A stretch of DNA of 64,000 nucleotides, from assembly GCA_002794775.1 (NCBI GenBank), contig NBAY01000011.1, forward strand, positions 558,001 through 622,000, written 5' to 3'. The notes below the pieces were generated by a model, which saw only the letters and a program-made list of their open reading frames with translations, did not search any database and was not told the origin of the DNA. The DNA is from Porodaedalea pini (lineage: Eukaryota; Basidiomycota; Agaricomycetes; Hymenochaetales; Hymenochaetaceae). The position numbers and the translations under genes were made by a program. Of this stretch, positions 47,210 through 59,021 are shown piece by piece (within the stretch, counting starts at the first letter, position 1; the number at the start of each line of letters is the position of its first letter).

Positions 47210-49040
47210 ATGTCTCGAGTACTGCAGCCTGAGAGCGAAGCCATAAGGAGCAAGCCAAACCTCGAAGAAATCGAACTTGAACATATTTCTTCTCATAAAG
47301 ACCAAGGCTCCCGTCCTGCTCAAGAAGATACTGAAGCCGCGGCAGGAAGCAATGGCGAGATCATTACTGCAGTATCTCCGAGTCAGACCCGCGATTCAGA
47401 ACCTCCTGAAGACGCGATTGAGGATTCTACTCCGACGCGCCGTTACCAGACCTTGCTACTCATTAGCGGATTTCTCATGATCTTCCAGGTCATCGGGATC
47501 AATTCTATCTACGGCGTGTTCCAAGTCAGCTACAAATGGATCGTGCTTGATTTGTGATGCTCAGAATTCTGACTTTGAGAAACCTGTCTGATTTTCTAGG
47601 AATTTTACACCTCGACGGAAACGAATATTATGGATGCACGAGGTCAAGATGCGCTCGTATCGCTCGTGGGTACCCTTGGATACGGACTGACGTGGGGAGG
47701 AGGCATTTTCGTCAATCCTCTAATCGTCAGAGTCAAGAACCTCAAACTTATCACGCTCTCTGGCACATTCATAATGTGCCTCGGCTTAGTCCTAGCCAGC
47801 TTCAGTACAAAGGTATCCTCTTTTTTAACCTCCACGTGTTGAACGGGGCCACTGATTCCGAGGTTTTGTAGCTCTGGCACCTATTCCTCACGCAAGCGCT
47901 CCTATACGGTCTCGGCGCGACGCTGCTCTACTTCCCCATCATGTCCCTTGCCCCACGGTTCTTCGACCGGAACCGCGGTTTCGCGATGGGTTTGATCCTT
48001 TCAGGCATCGGTTTCGGCGGGCTCGTGCTCGCACCGACGATCCACGCGCTCATCCAGCGCGTTGGTGTACGGTGGACGCTACGCATCCTCGGGCTGTGGA
48101 CATTCGTTATGATGGTTCCCGTTGCGTGTGTGCCGCGCCATCCGCCCGGGTTCGAGGCGAGACGGCGTTTTAGGCAGGGCACCTCGAGGAATAATTCGTC
48201 AGTTTTGAAGAGGGGAACATTCGTGGCTCAGGTCAATTATTCGAACATCTTTCAAATATTGGATCGCGCTGTTAATGACAGTGTTCTTCGATATTAGGCC
48301 ATCGGATGCTTTTTACAGGCAGCTGGGAACATCGTCCCCCTGTTCTACCTTACCACGTTCTCGACTTCAGTGCTTCAGTACTCAAGCTCGACAGGCTCTC
48401 TGCTGCTAGCGTTGAATAACGCGGTCAATAGCGTTGCGCGAATCCTCATGGGCATACTCGCTGACCGTGTCGGGCGGCAGAACACGTTAGTTATCAGCGT
48501 AAGCCTTGCCCCTTTTATTTTGCGGCAAACAAAGGTGCAAATTGTTTATACTGCTAACTGCATAGGTACTTCTCTCCTCGCTCTCCGTGTTCGCTCTATG
48601 GTACGACGCCTCCCGGGCGCGCTTCATCGCGTTCGTCGTTCTCTACGGCGTGCTCGCAGGTAGCATCATCTCATAAATCTGTCTGGTTTACCATCCTGAT
48701 TCGCGCGTCATTAGGCGGGTATAACGCGCTTCTCCCGACTACGATTACAGAGGTGTACGGCGTACAGAACTACGACGCCGTGAACGGGTCGATCTATTTC
48801 CTGCGCGGGCTCGGGGCAATCGCGGGGCCGCCCATCGCTGGTGTCATTCTGGGAAGCCACAGTCGCGGGACTATGGTCTCCTCCATTGGCAGCACGGCAT
48901 CCGCGTTGGGAGCGCTCGAGAAAAGGTACAACGACCTCGTCGTGTATACAGGCATGTTGCTGGTGGGCGCGAGCGTTTGCGTGGCGTATGTGAGATGGGA
49001 CGACGCGAAGGAAAAGGGGAGGTGGCGGTGGAAGGCGTAA
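47210..49040 (+). CDS. MFS monocarboxylate-type transporter
   Basis: Major facilitator of the fungal MCH/monocarboxylate porter group, plasma membrane; substrate unknown. Six exons: 47210-47524, 47600-47812, 47872-48231, 48298-48498, 48566-48659, 48715-49040, 502 residues. Seen: a hydrophilic acidic N-terminus of about 80 residues, SGFLMIFQVIGINSIYGVFQ, a central LTQALLYGLGATLLYFPIM, APRFFDRNRGFAMGLILSG (the helix 4-5 loop signature of this group), the domain-join motif NSVARILMGILADRVGRQN, and a final pair of helices ending in a basic tail (KEKGRWRWKA). Converges on the NCS1 permease with 98 bases between stops. Confidence 0.92.
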
Positions 49041-49138
49041 TACAGCATTGTAACAAAACATTATGCACATCTGAGAAAGAAGCGCCTCTGACAAATAGGA
49101 GACGATAATATATTGATAAGATCATCGTTACAAGACTA

Positions 49139-51415
49139 TTATCTGCCGGTCAACCGTATCTCAAGCCAACGCAAGGGCGGGTACGACACTGCTGCGAACG
49201 CTGCTGCAAGCTAAGGACAGATTAAGTAAGTAAAGTCCTTTTCTCAAATATCAGTTACGAAGGACACACCTCAAAACCCAGATCCCCTCCAAAAGGACCG
49301 AGTTTGGCGCCGATAGGACCCACATACCACACCTCTGCCATCTATTCGACCGCTCATGTCAGAAACGAGATAGCTATTCTGTAGCAGTGTACTTACCCCG
49401 ACTACGGCTCCAGCAACACCACAGCAGCCTGCCACGATTCCAGCAATGCCAAGGGGAAGTCTTATGAACCATTGCGAAGTTAGCTATGCTGAAAAATTTT
49501 AGACCTTTGCATACGCACCTATTCCAGTCATCATACACTTCCAGATTGTAGCCGCCTAGGGGACCGCCTTTTCTACGGAAGATAAAGTGTTCTTCTGCGA
49601 CGATCACGATGAAGAATGCGGTCCAATAAGATAGGATCGACAGGAAATTGGAGCTGCGGATGTTAAAAAAGGATGTGAAAGAGAATTCTAAGATAAGTCA
49701 TATGGCTCCAGTAAAATGAGGGATCAATTGAGTAGTACGAACAGGATCTCAGAGAAGTGCTCGCGCCCCGCGACGCCTGCTACTGTGTAGATTACGAAGG
49801 CCAGGAACGTCCAGAAGAAGCGCGGGACGAGCGCAAACGGACGGCCGAGAGCCTGCATGGAGAGACCGGCGGAGTATGTATTCGGAATGTTGTTCGCACT
49901 ACAACCAGTCAGGCATGAGTATAGCGAAACAACTGAGCAAAATAAAACAAGAGAATAATGAAAAGGCTCACATGACAGAAAGAGCGAGCAGCGTCAGTAT
50001 AAATTTGCCTCCGCCTTTCCACGGCGAGAGGACTTGGTTCAGAAGGCCACCCGTTCCGCCATTCTCGAACGCGTCGGTATATGCCGGATTGGTGATCGTC
50101 ATCAAGGCCGCGCCGAGGATCTCGACGAAAGTGATCGGAATGAATAGCCCGAAGAAAGTGAGAATGAACACCTTGGTGGACGAGATCGTGACGGGGAGCC
50201 TGCAGTTGTAGTCTGCTGCTATCGGCGCCCACTATGTACAAGACAATAATTCAAGTTTAGAAATCAGAGAAAAAATCGATACCATTGATGAACATAGTAC
50301 TCACACCTGTGAACGACCCGAAGACGATCCCACCAAAGCTCAGAATATCCGCAGCGAGGTCAACGCCCTTGTCCTCGTCCACCTTCTGCGCATTGATGTC
50401 GAAGCCAGCTTTCCCGCCGAGGCCGTACAACATCAACATAATAATCGTAACAACCATCCACGCATAGCGCTCATAAACATGCACGAGGTTATAGCCAACG
50501 AAGCAAGGAATGAGACTACAGACTGCAACGATGATTATTCCGACGACGAGTGGGAGCGTTCCGGGATTGATAGATGCGAGAGTTTGGCCGCCCAGGATGA
50601 CGCACGTCGTCGAGAAACCGAGCCTGGGGAATCAGGTACAGATGCTTCGTCAGAAAGGAACAACTTAAACGCCTGGCGTTTCACGTACTGTGTGAGACTG
50701 ACATGTACATGTGGACTCAGTGAATGGGCAATAGAGTAGTTTGGAGTTCAGCGTACATATTTAAAATGGAGTAGATCGTGCAGCCGAGATATCCGGAGCT
50801 GTAGCGTGTGATGATCATTGTACGCAAGCCCGTTTGCGGACCGAGAGTGGAGATAAACGCAGTTGCCACTGCTCCAAGGGCACCGAAACAGAAGATGGTT
50901 GCGATTGCATGTCTAGCACCCTCGCGTCAAGTGTCAGTAACTGCGCAACGACTCGTATGCTCACGGCAAAGTCAACGTATAAATCTCTTGCGCGAGGACA
51001 CCAACAGGAATGGTCGTTAGCACCGTGTTGACGGACCTGAAAAAAAAATAGATTAGAGCTTATATTCCAAATGATAACCGGGACTGTGACGTACCACCAC
51101 ATAAGAAGGCTTCGCAAAGACGATCAGTTCTTTTTCCATACTCTTCTCAGCACTACAAACAACTCACTTGTTCCAAGTGTTCTTTGAATCTCGCTGGTCC
51201 TCCGGTACGCGCTCGACGCCTCTCGCCTCTACGCCGCTGGCAAACAATCTGTCGAGTACTGGGCCCAGCGCTCCGTACTTTGATACGAGGAATGTTTCCG
51301 GGGCGTCTTCCTTGACGCCGACACCGACGACGTGTTGCTCGACGTCGCCACCATACTTCTCCTTGTCAACAGGAGAACCAGTTGAGGACGAATGGGAGTG
51401 AGCTTGAGAGGCCAT
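49139..51415 (-). CDS. NCS1 purine-cytosine permease (FCY2-like)
   Basis: Proton symporter for cytosine/purines (or related bases), plasma membrane, 12 helices. Minus strand; ATG at 51415 (MASQAHSHS), stop TAA at 49141-49139. Seen: hydrophilic N-terminus with KYGALGPVLDRLFASGVEARG, VERVPEDQR before helix 1, WWSVNTVLTTIPVGVL, FGALGTAVTAFISTLGPQTG (helix 2-3 signature), RYSSGYLG, LPLVVGIIIVAVCSLIPCFVG, DILSFGGIVFGSFTGWAP, ADYNCRLP, FVEILGAALMT, ANNIPNTYSAGLSMQALG and HFIFRRKGGPLGGYNLE. The order and motifs are those of yeast Fcy2/Fcy21. Only the exact exon borders of the middle third remain approximate. Confidence 0.92.
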
Positions 51416-52466
51416 GACGGTACCGGATAGAGGAGAATCCTGCGCATTTTGAGCGCTATCGGAAATCTTTAAGCTGGCTCCGTCCCAGAGAAGCACGCCC
51501 GCGTGGGGAACTGGTTATTTTTAGGCTAGTACCACAGTTATCAAGGAAGAAGACATCTTGTGGATATGATGCTGTAAGGGTCAACTTCCTGGTCCAATAC
51601 CGATTCAAAGGTTACACACGCGCAGAGGCACAACACCCTTCGATGAATGAGTTGATAAAATCCATGCCAACTATGAGAGACGTCTGAATATTTGAGCTTC
51701 GGGTTTTGCCGGAGTACCAGCGACGGTGGCAAAACGCTTTATGTAAGTCTTATTGTCAACCTCTCCTCTGGGCCTCAGTGTATGGCTGCTATACATATGG
51801 TGATTAAATCAACCGCACAAAGTTTTCTTTTTTCTGAGACCCACAGCCGCGGCACATAAGGGTCGCCAGTCCTTCTTCTAACTCACATATCATCTTATAA
51901 ACTTTCCGAGTCGAAGGGGGCCTTATCTTCAGTGATTACAGCCGCCCGCGCCGCGTGAGTCGAATAACATCCGAGTGTCGTTTCGCGCATTGTACAGAGT
52001 TCCACCTAGATCTTCTTTGAATCCACGGCCACTCCCTGGGGCAACCGTGCGTATGAGTGATGATGGTTTTCGTCCGCGATTTTCTTCTGATAGGCCTAAG
52101 CCACCCTGCTGAAAACTGTCGTTATCTCTAGGTCCATGTGCTTTCAAACGTGAAGCCTCTTGAGCTGCAATGATGGTCAGTCACCTTTACTTCCACATTT
52201 TGACTGCTACAGTCTTAGTCCTTATGATTAACAATTTCAGTGTATCTTTAATATTGTAGATAATGCTAGCAGTACTATGTAGTCTGCTATACTCTTCTGC
52301 GCTACAGAGACCAGTATTGAAGACTTGACACCGATACAGTTTGTCAGACGGTAAATTGTTTTATGTAGAACCACCTTAGGACAGGATCTCAAGAGCCTAC
52401 AGTACTTCAGCTTGAGCAGGATGCGAAAGGTCTTCTCGCATACTTGCTTCACCATCTTGCAGCTTA

Positions 52467-52523
52467 CAGGTGGTTCGAAAGTGTTCGGGTTTTTGGATCG
52501 ATCGACATGCTAAGCAGGAAGTG
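52467..52523 (+). repeat. Left terminal inverted repeat of the MITE
   Basis: About 57 bp starting CAGGTGGTTCG and ending near GCAGGAAGTGA; pairs with 52702-52758. Confidence 0.8.
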
Positions 52524-52701
52524 ATTTGCATGATCAATCTCCGTCTCACGCATTCTTCATCTGTTCTCATCTTCGAGCAAAATCAGTCTGGAAAAAATTA
52601 TACAGTACCATTATATACATACACTCGATTTACACTAGTTCTGTTAAATAATGGAGAATTGTGTATATTCAATGACCAGTGTTTTCTCCCTCACACTAGT
52701 C

Positions 52702-52758
52702 ACCTTCCTGCTTAGCATGTCGATCGATTCGAAAATCGAACACTTTTCGAACCACCTG
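52702..52758 (-). repeat. Right terminal inverted repeat of the MITE
   Basis: Reverse complement of the left repeat with a few substitutions and single-base length differences; the shared core includes CGATCGACATGCTAAGCAGG. Confidence 0.8.
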
Positions 52759-52874
52759 TATTTTGGGATAAGAGAGATTGGTGTGAAGTCCGGGCAATGC
52801 CGTTCATAGTGATCGACGCGACCAAATCAGTTTGAGTCTGTTTGTGCGATCACTCGTTCTCGTCGTCGCTCACT

Positions 52875-53521
52875 ATGTCTGCACTGCGGGTAATTTCACG
52901 CCCGGCTCGTTCCTTCCCATCTCTCTTGCGGCAGCGCCGTTTTGCATCCCATGACTCGCATCACCACCACGAGGAGCACGACTCGACTGTGTACCCGAAG
53001 GAAGGTACGTCGGGCAAGCTCGATAACCATGCCATCGACATAGGGCACTCACCCCACATTTGAACCTTTATGACAGGCTTCTCCGGTCCGTTCTGGAGAA
53101 ATACGGTCTTAATTACACTCGGCTTCATCGCCTTCGCGAAGTTCGCACCTGCAGACTTAGTGGCGGGCAAGACGTCGGCGGACGGCGAATACGAGGCGCC
53201 CTGGCTCACGCGTGTGCTCGCGTACTACGCACCGTCAATTGACGATTGGATAAAGGCGAACGAGCGACACCTTGGACAGTCAGAGGAGAGCGCGCAGAAC
53301 ACACTTACTGTGCAGAACGCGAAGCCGCCCGCGGTGGTGAGGTATAAAAACCCGCTGTGAGTGCTCTCAGTCTGTGTAGCCTGCTTGAGTGTGGTTTATT
53401 TGATATGGGCGGAGATGCTGATGATGTGATTATTACGGACAGGAAATTCGAGCAGGTGTCGCCTCACTGTGTTCCGGTAGGCGGGATGTCGGACATGAGC
53501 GACTTGTTGGTCAAGCCCTGA
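52875..53521 (+). CDS. Probable mitochondrial complex I accessory subunit (about 18 kDa)
   Basis: Three exons, 52875-53004, 53077-53356 and 53443-53521, give 162 residues. Seen: an Arg/Ser-rich presequence (SRPARSFPSLLRQRRFASH), a His/Glu cluster (HDSHHHHEEHD), YPKEGFSGPFWRNTV followed by a single transmembrane helix (LITLGFIAFAKFAP), and a matrix or intermembrane domain with APWLTRVLAYYAPSIDDW. The layout resembles the fungal 17.8-kDa subunit / NDUFB11 (ESSS) group of NADH:ubiquinone oxidoreductase, which carries one helix and an N-terminal His-rich stretch; this assignment is from general resemblance and is not certain. The ATG at 52875 begins the presequence. Confidence 0.7.
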
Positions 53522-54000
53522 ATGGGATGCATGTTAGACCGTCGAATATTACTATATTATAAACAGGAATTCGTCTATCTCATTCATGCCGCCGCGGATG
53601 CTCTGAATGGAGGAAGTGAAAGACTAGCAATGTAAAAGACAGAAAATGTGTAACTCAGTAAGTCATGGTCTAGGGCTTGAAACGTTATAATTTCTTCAAA
53701 ATGGGCTCGTAAATATTAATGAACATGAGTTGGAGGTGAATTCAAGATTACGGAATGCGACAAAGCATTTGAGTTTGTAGTCGTGAGAACAGACTGCTAT
53801 AAGGGCTTGAACTTGAAGTGCTGAGTTGAGTTTAGCCAGCCATCGCGCGGCCAGCCAACCTTGGCGTGTTCCATCTCGTTGCTCGTTGTCGACATCCCAC
53901 GCGACGTTAGACGTCATTCTTGGTTCTAGTACTCCTGGCCGCTCAACGAGGCGCCGCACGCTTCGTTCTTCACTCGTATGTCTCTAGGCCTTCTTCCACC
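53522..54000. other. Intergenic, 479 bp
   Basis: 3' flank of the complex I gene and promoter of RAX2. A minus-strand 87-codon frame (53696-53959) has no support. Confidence 0.45.
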
Positions 54001-57000
54001 ATGACAAAATCATCAAGATGTTGGCGGACGCCCTCGACTTTCGTCTTTTTCTGTTTCTGCTTCTTTCTTCACTCTCCGGTTCTCGTGTCAGCTGCGCTGC
54101 CCAAGGTCGACTTCAATCGCATGGGCAACGTCGGCCTCGCTGGCTCGTTCACTGGACTAGATTTGTTTGATAATTCAACTTCCCTCTCGTTTGACCCGAC
54201 CACTTCCACCCTTTTATCACGAGCCGCTGACGGCTCCCTCTCTCGCTTGGGCTCTACCGAGGCTGGCGGGAAGATTAACACAGGGTGTGCGCTAGGTGAC
54301 ACTGTCTATATTGCCGGCTCCTTCTCGTCTATCAACGGAACCTCCGCCAGTAACGTTGCGTCGTACTCTTCCTCTCAAGCAACGTTCAGTGCGCTTGGCA
54401 GTGGAGGGCCGAATGGCGAAGTCAAGGCCATCTTTTGCGATAGCTTCGACAGCAAAATCTGGGTGGGAGGCTCGTTTTCGTCACCAGGAAATGCGGTGGC
54501 GGTATGGGACACGAGTGCGAGTTCATGGTCGGCGCCACCGTTCGGTGGGCTATCGGGTGCCTCATCAGAGGTCCTTTCGATCACGACCAACTCCTCAGCC
54601 AAGAGCTTGTTCTTCGCAGGCTCATTCGTGACAGCTTTTGGGAGCAATACCACCATCAATGACACAAATAACCCGAACGTGCCTTTTTCAGCCGGCGCCA
54701 CACCTTTCTCTTCCTCCTTGGTACCCATCCCCCTGGAGGGCGCGGACATTACCGCGTCTCCTTCGACATCCGATTCCCGGTTCTCGGATATAAATAACAT
54801 CCTCTGTCCCTCTGGCGACGACGGTCCGGGTTCGACATGGTTCGCAGCTGACGGGTCGGCGGCTGTTATTACCGTGCGCGTATTTGCAGACCTCAATGCG
54901 AAGGGTATTCGTTTGGGAAACACGTTCCTGAGCAATCATGGAACCACGGGTTTCAGGCTAGTCTTTTTCGCTATTCTATCTTGAATGACATTAGCTTAAC
55001 TCTATTACAGTTTGACATCGATCCCCGACAACACGGTGCAAACTCTGACATTTGTCGATCCTTCTACCGGTATCAACCAGACGTGCAGCGACACATGTCC
55101 ACTTCAGACGAATTCGTCCAACCTATACCAGGACTTCCTTTTCGACGAGGACTTGGAATTGACTGGGTTCCAGTTGACGCTGTCGGAATGGACTGGCAGT
55201 AGTGCAGGGTTGCATCTAATGCAGCTTCTGTCTTCTGGTGCATTCGCTTCCGCTGTCGCTGCGCGGAACAATGCCTCATGCTTTGCGCCAAATGCTTCCA
55301 GCGTCACTCTTGTCGGCCAGTGGGCAGAGAAAGATGTGACTACTGATATCGCAGGCACTGTCCAGGACGTTCTGACCGCTTCAGTTAACGTCGATACGCC
55401 GTCCGCAGATGGCCCGAGCATTACTTGGATGCCTTACGTTTCTGCTTCGGGCAACTACGATGTCCGTCTTCTTGTCCCAGGGTGCATAAACTTCCAAGAT
55501 TGCGGTGCTCGGACAAGCGTGAAGGTCACGGTTTTCCCTGGAGGAGGCCTCGATCCCCAAGTTACCACCGTCTCACAACAAGTCAATGATGATACCAGTT
55601 CGATCATCTATAGCGGTCCGGTGACCCCGTCATCTCCAAATTTTGTCGCCACAGTCACTATGGCGCTTGCTGATCAGCCGGTAGGCTCAGGCCAGAACGG
55701 ACAATATGAACTCGTCGCAGACAAGATCGAGCTGATACTGACATCTGTGCTCAGTAACTCCAGCAATAATAGCACGACTGTCACCAGCAACTCCTCGACT
55801 ACGCGTCGCGGCTTCGGCTTTTTCGAATGGCCACTTAGTGACACGTCGACTGTGAACGCGGCCAGTACGCTGTCAAACTCCACTGAAACCAGCCTGGATG
55901 ATGTCGCATTCCAGCTTTTCAACACCATCGGCAGCAGCGCTGTGTCGTCTACATCCGACGTCATTGCAACTGTTGCTCACCACTCTTCAGGCGCTGTCTT
56001 CCTTGGTGGCAATTTCTCGTTCTCGAGCGGTTCAAATATTGTCGCATTCAAGAGCGGATCTCTTTCGACATTATCTACCGGTGGTCTTAATGGACCTGTG
56101 ACCTCGATGGTGCTTGACGGTGACACGCTATACGTCGGAGGTGCATTCACGGATACAAACTCGTCGAGCACGAGCGGGAAAGCACACGGCATCGTTGCCT
56201 ACGACGTAAATGCCGATTCTTGGTCGCCTCTTCAAGCAGGTGTGAATGGTGAAGTCACCAGCGTCAACTTTGCCAATAATCAAGTTGAAGTCGCTGGAAA
56301 CTTCACAAAGGTCCTCGCGTCCGCTGGAGGCTCGTCCGGCGCAACGGCCGGCGGCTTTGCTGTATGGGACGTGAGCAACAGCACTTGGGCGAACCCTGGA
56401 GGATTCCTTATCGGCAGCATGACGTTTGTTGGTAATGCTACAAATGAGACGCAGATACTGTCGGGCAATGTCGCATCTTCGCTCAAGTTTGGTGCTACCG
56501 GATTTGCCATGCTTCAGAATGGAAACAGCAACGATGGAACGCCTTCAGTTAGCACTCTGAATGTTCAGTTGCAGGACAACAGCAACATCTCGAGTTCATC
56601 GGTATCCCAGAAAAGGCGTCGTCGCTCCGCTGCTCCCTCAAGCTGGTTGTCTACACTCAACCTCATTGACCTATTCAGGCGTCAGTCAGTCACTGTCGCC
56701 CCTCTACCAGCAGACCCGGAATCACCCGCTCCAGCTGTTTTAGCTGGCGTATTCTGGACGAACAGCTCGGATTCGACTGACAGAGTCATCCTTGGTGGCA
56801 ACTTCTCATTCTCGTCAAACACTTCATCGGATTCGACCGGTGTTGCGATCTACGACTTATCGTCAGGCAGTGTAGAGGCACTGGCAGGAAATCCCATCAA
56901 TGGCACTGTGCGTTCACTCATTGTCGCAAGTGATGTTCTCTACATTGGTGGCGAAATCACTGTGAGCGGCAGCAGTGGGTTAGCCATTTACAACCTGGAT

Positions 57001-58571
57001 ACCCAGGAATTGGACATGTCCGGCTTGGACTCCCTTCAGCTAGCATCGAGTTCAAGTGTCATCGTGCGTTCCTTGACAGCTTCATCAGCGAAGTCGAACA
57101 CGATCATAGTTGCTGGTACTTTCTCCTCAGCCGGTAGTGTGACCTGCAACGCGATTTGCTTTCTAGACGTAAATACCAAGCAATGGTCACCCCTTGGGTC
57201 TGGCATCAATGGAGAGGTGGCGAGCGTAGCTTATGGAGGCGTAAGTTGCATTTAGTCCTCGTTGAAAGAGAGTTACTAAGTAGTGATTTTAGGACAACCA
57301 AGAGCTTCTTTTTGCTTCGGGATCCATCGCCCTTTCTGACGGTACAGCGGCCAACGTTGCGATGTTCGCATTCGATAACTCAACGTGGACTGCTGTCGGA
57401 AGTAGTAGCGATATTCCTGGTCCTGTCACCGCTGTTACGGTGGACGATGGTAACTCGAGTAGTATTTTCGCAGCTGGAAAGTGAGTATTCTATAGTTCTC
57501 GCCGGTTTACCCAGATTAAAGAAATTGTTTAGATCTTCAGATGGATCGTCGTCGTTCTTGTCCTTCTGGAATGGCGTGGCGTGGAGTACAATCAGTAAGC
57601 CTTATCCAGTTACTTTTCTAAACACTTGTCTCACTATACATTTAGACTCCGGGTTCGAGTCGTCAACAAATATTTCTCAGTTGACTTTCGTTCCTTTGCA
57701 AGATCAGCATTCATCCAATTCGATGATAGAACAAGATCGAATGCTTTTTGTGTCCGGCTCGCTCGTTTCATCTTCCTTCGGTAATGCCTCGTCGGCCCTC
57801 TATGATGGCCAGTCGTTCTTCCCGTACATTACTACGTCAACGTCCGAAGGTACCGCAGGATTGGTTTCCTCATTGTTCTCCTCCATATCGAATTTCAGCT
57901 TTGAGCAGCGACGTGCGTATGATCTTTCTGGTTAGGATGTTTCCAGACTCACACCTTCGCTCGCAGATTTCTTAGCTGTTGGTGTCGTTATACTCATTTC
58001 CATTGCTATTGCTGCCGGTGTAGTCTTCTTGCTTGTCCTTCTCGGCATCCTTTGGACCTTGTTTGCAAGGCGTGGTAACGACAAACTCGATTATGCCGCA
58101 TATGAGGAAGACGACGAGTCGATGCATCAGCGTCCATCGTCGTTGCTTGAACACATCAATGAAGCGACACGGACGACGATTCTCGGTGCACCTGCTGGGT
58201 TCGATAACTCACAGAAGCAAGAAGAGGAACACGTTTCTGGCTTGACGTCAGCCGATCCTTTCGCCCAAGAGCATGACGGTGACCATTTCCAGCGTGCAGA
58301 GACCCCCTCGGAAGCGATGGGGCTTGGTATGGCAACGGAAGAGCAGGGACGTCCTGCTCATGCTCGATACTCGTTCGATGGAGCAGGTGAGGGCGAACTC
58401 CCACTCGCTGAGGGCATGAGCCTCGAGATTTTAGACGATGGCGATCCAAAGTGAGTCTTCTGCATGAAAATTGCTAGACCGAAGACTGATACTTTCTTTC
58501 TCAGTTGGTGGTACGCTCGCGACACCAACTCCCGCCGAGAAGGAGTCGTGCCTGCAGCATACGTTATGTGA
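54001..58571 (+). CDS. RAX2: Rax2 polarity marker protein with C-terminal SH3 domain
   Basis: Rax2 is a large type I membrane glycoprotein that marks cortical sites for budding or polar growth. Seven exons: 54001-54956, 55011-57240, 57293-57480, 57533-57594, 57646-57912, 57967-58450, 58505-58571, total 1417 residues. Seen: signal peptide (TFVFFCFCFFLHSPVLVSA), then repeated kelch-like blades (YIAGSFSSING, IWVGGSFSS, VFLGGNFSFSS, LYVGGAFTDT, LYIGGEITVSG, VAGTFSSAG), SLTSIPDNTVQ, dense Asn-Ser/Thr sequons, one transmembrane helix (VVILISIAIAAGVVFLLVLL) with FARR stop-transfer, and a cytosolic tail of about 180 residues. The tail ends as an SH3 domain: ARYSFDG, GEGELPLAEG, DDGDPNWWYARD, REGVVPAAYV. 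The first intron begins with GC. The last intron cuts the SH3 domain just before the Trp pair. Confidence 0.93.
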
Positions 58572-59021
58572 TCGCCTATTTCGTCTCTCCGTTTTCTTTC
58601 GGTTCCTGCGTTGCTGTTCATGACCCGTCACGCCTTGATCTACGACTCTGCTGCCTTGCTTTGCTTCGCTTGCTCTAATGCCCTTCCCCACCACCTATTT
58701 CGTCAATTATTGCATTAATCCATTCTATTGTTCAATTCATTCCCAATCTACGAAATTACCGTGGACTCTATTCGACGCGCTCTTTTCTCTCTTTTCTCCT
58801 TCGATTCGGACCTCTTTGCTTCTTTTGTAGTGTTTCCAATCACACACCTGCTATTCGTGAACACTTTTCGTTTCGTCTTCTACTCAGAGGGTTACATGCA
58901 GTCTTCTAATACAATACCCAGTGCAAGGCAGAGCTATGTTATTAAATTATTACATATCCTTGCCAATGTATGGAGACAAGCAGAGAAAAATATACAATAA
59001 GAATCCGACGACAGCGCTTGA
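58572..59021. other. 3' flanks of RAX2 and REI1
   Basis: 450 bases between convergent genes. T-rich plus-strand frame 58728-59000 is untranslated-like; no structure found. Confidence 0.45.

Larger units (their letters stand above)
52467..52758. mobile_element. MITE-like foldback element, 292 bp, TA target duplication
   Basis: Begins CAGGTGGTTCGAAAGTG and ends with the reverse complement form CACTTTTCGAACCACCTG. The terminal inverted repeats run about 57 bp (52467-52523 and 52702-52758) with only a few mismatches and small gaps; the inner part, about 180 bp, is AT-rich without a coding frame. A TA dinucleotide directly flanks both ends (52465-52466 and 52759-52760), the target duplication of Tc1/mariner-type elements. 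It has no transposase and would need one in trans. No second copy is in this window. Confidence 0.8.
51416..52874. other. Intergenic, about 1.5 kb, with a MITE
   Basis: Promoter of the NCS1 permease at the left. The right half holds the inverted-repeat element at 52467-52758. Small open frames (51541-51732, 51929-52147, 52237-52455) have no support. Confidence 0.5.

Noticed and set aside
52470..52715. 81-codon frame inside the MITE.
   Set aside because: Produced by the inverted repeats and AT-rich core; no transposase motif.
53696..53959. Minus-strand 87-codon frame upstream of RAX2.
   Set aside because: No domain and it covers the RAX2 promoter.
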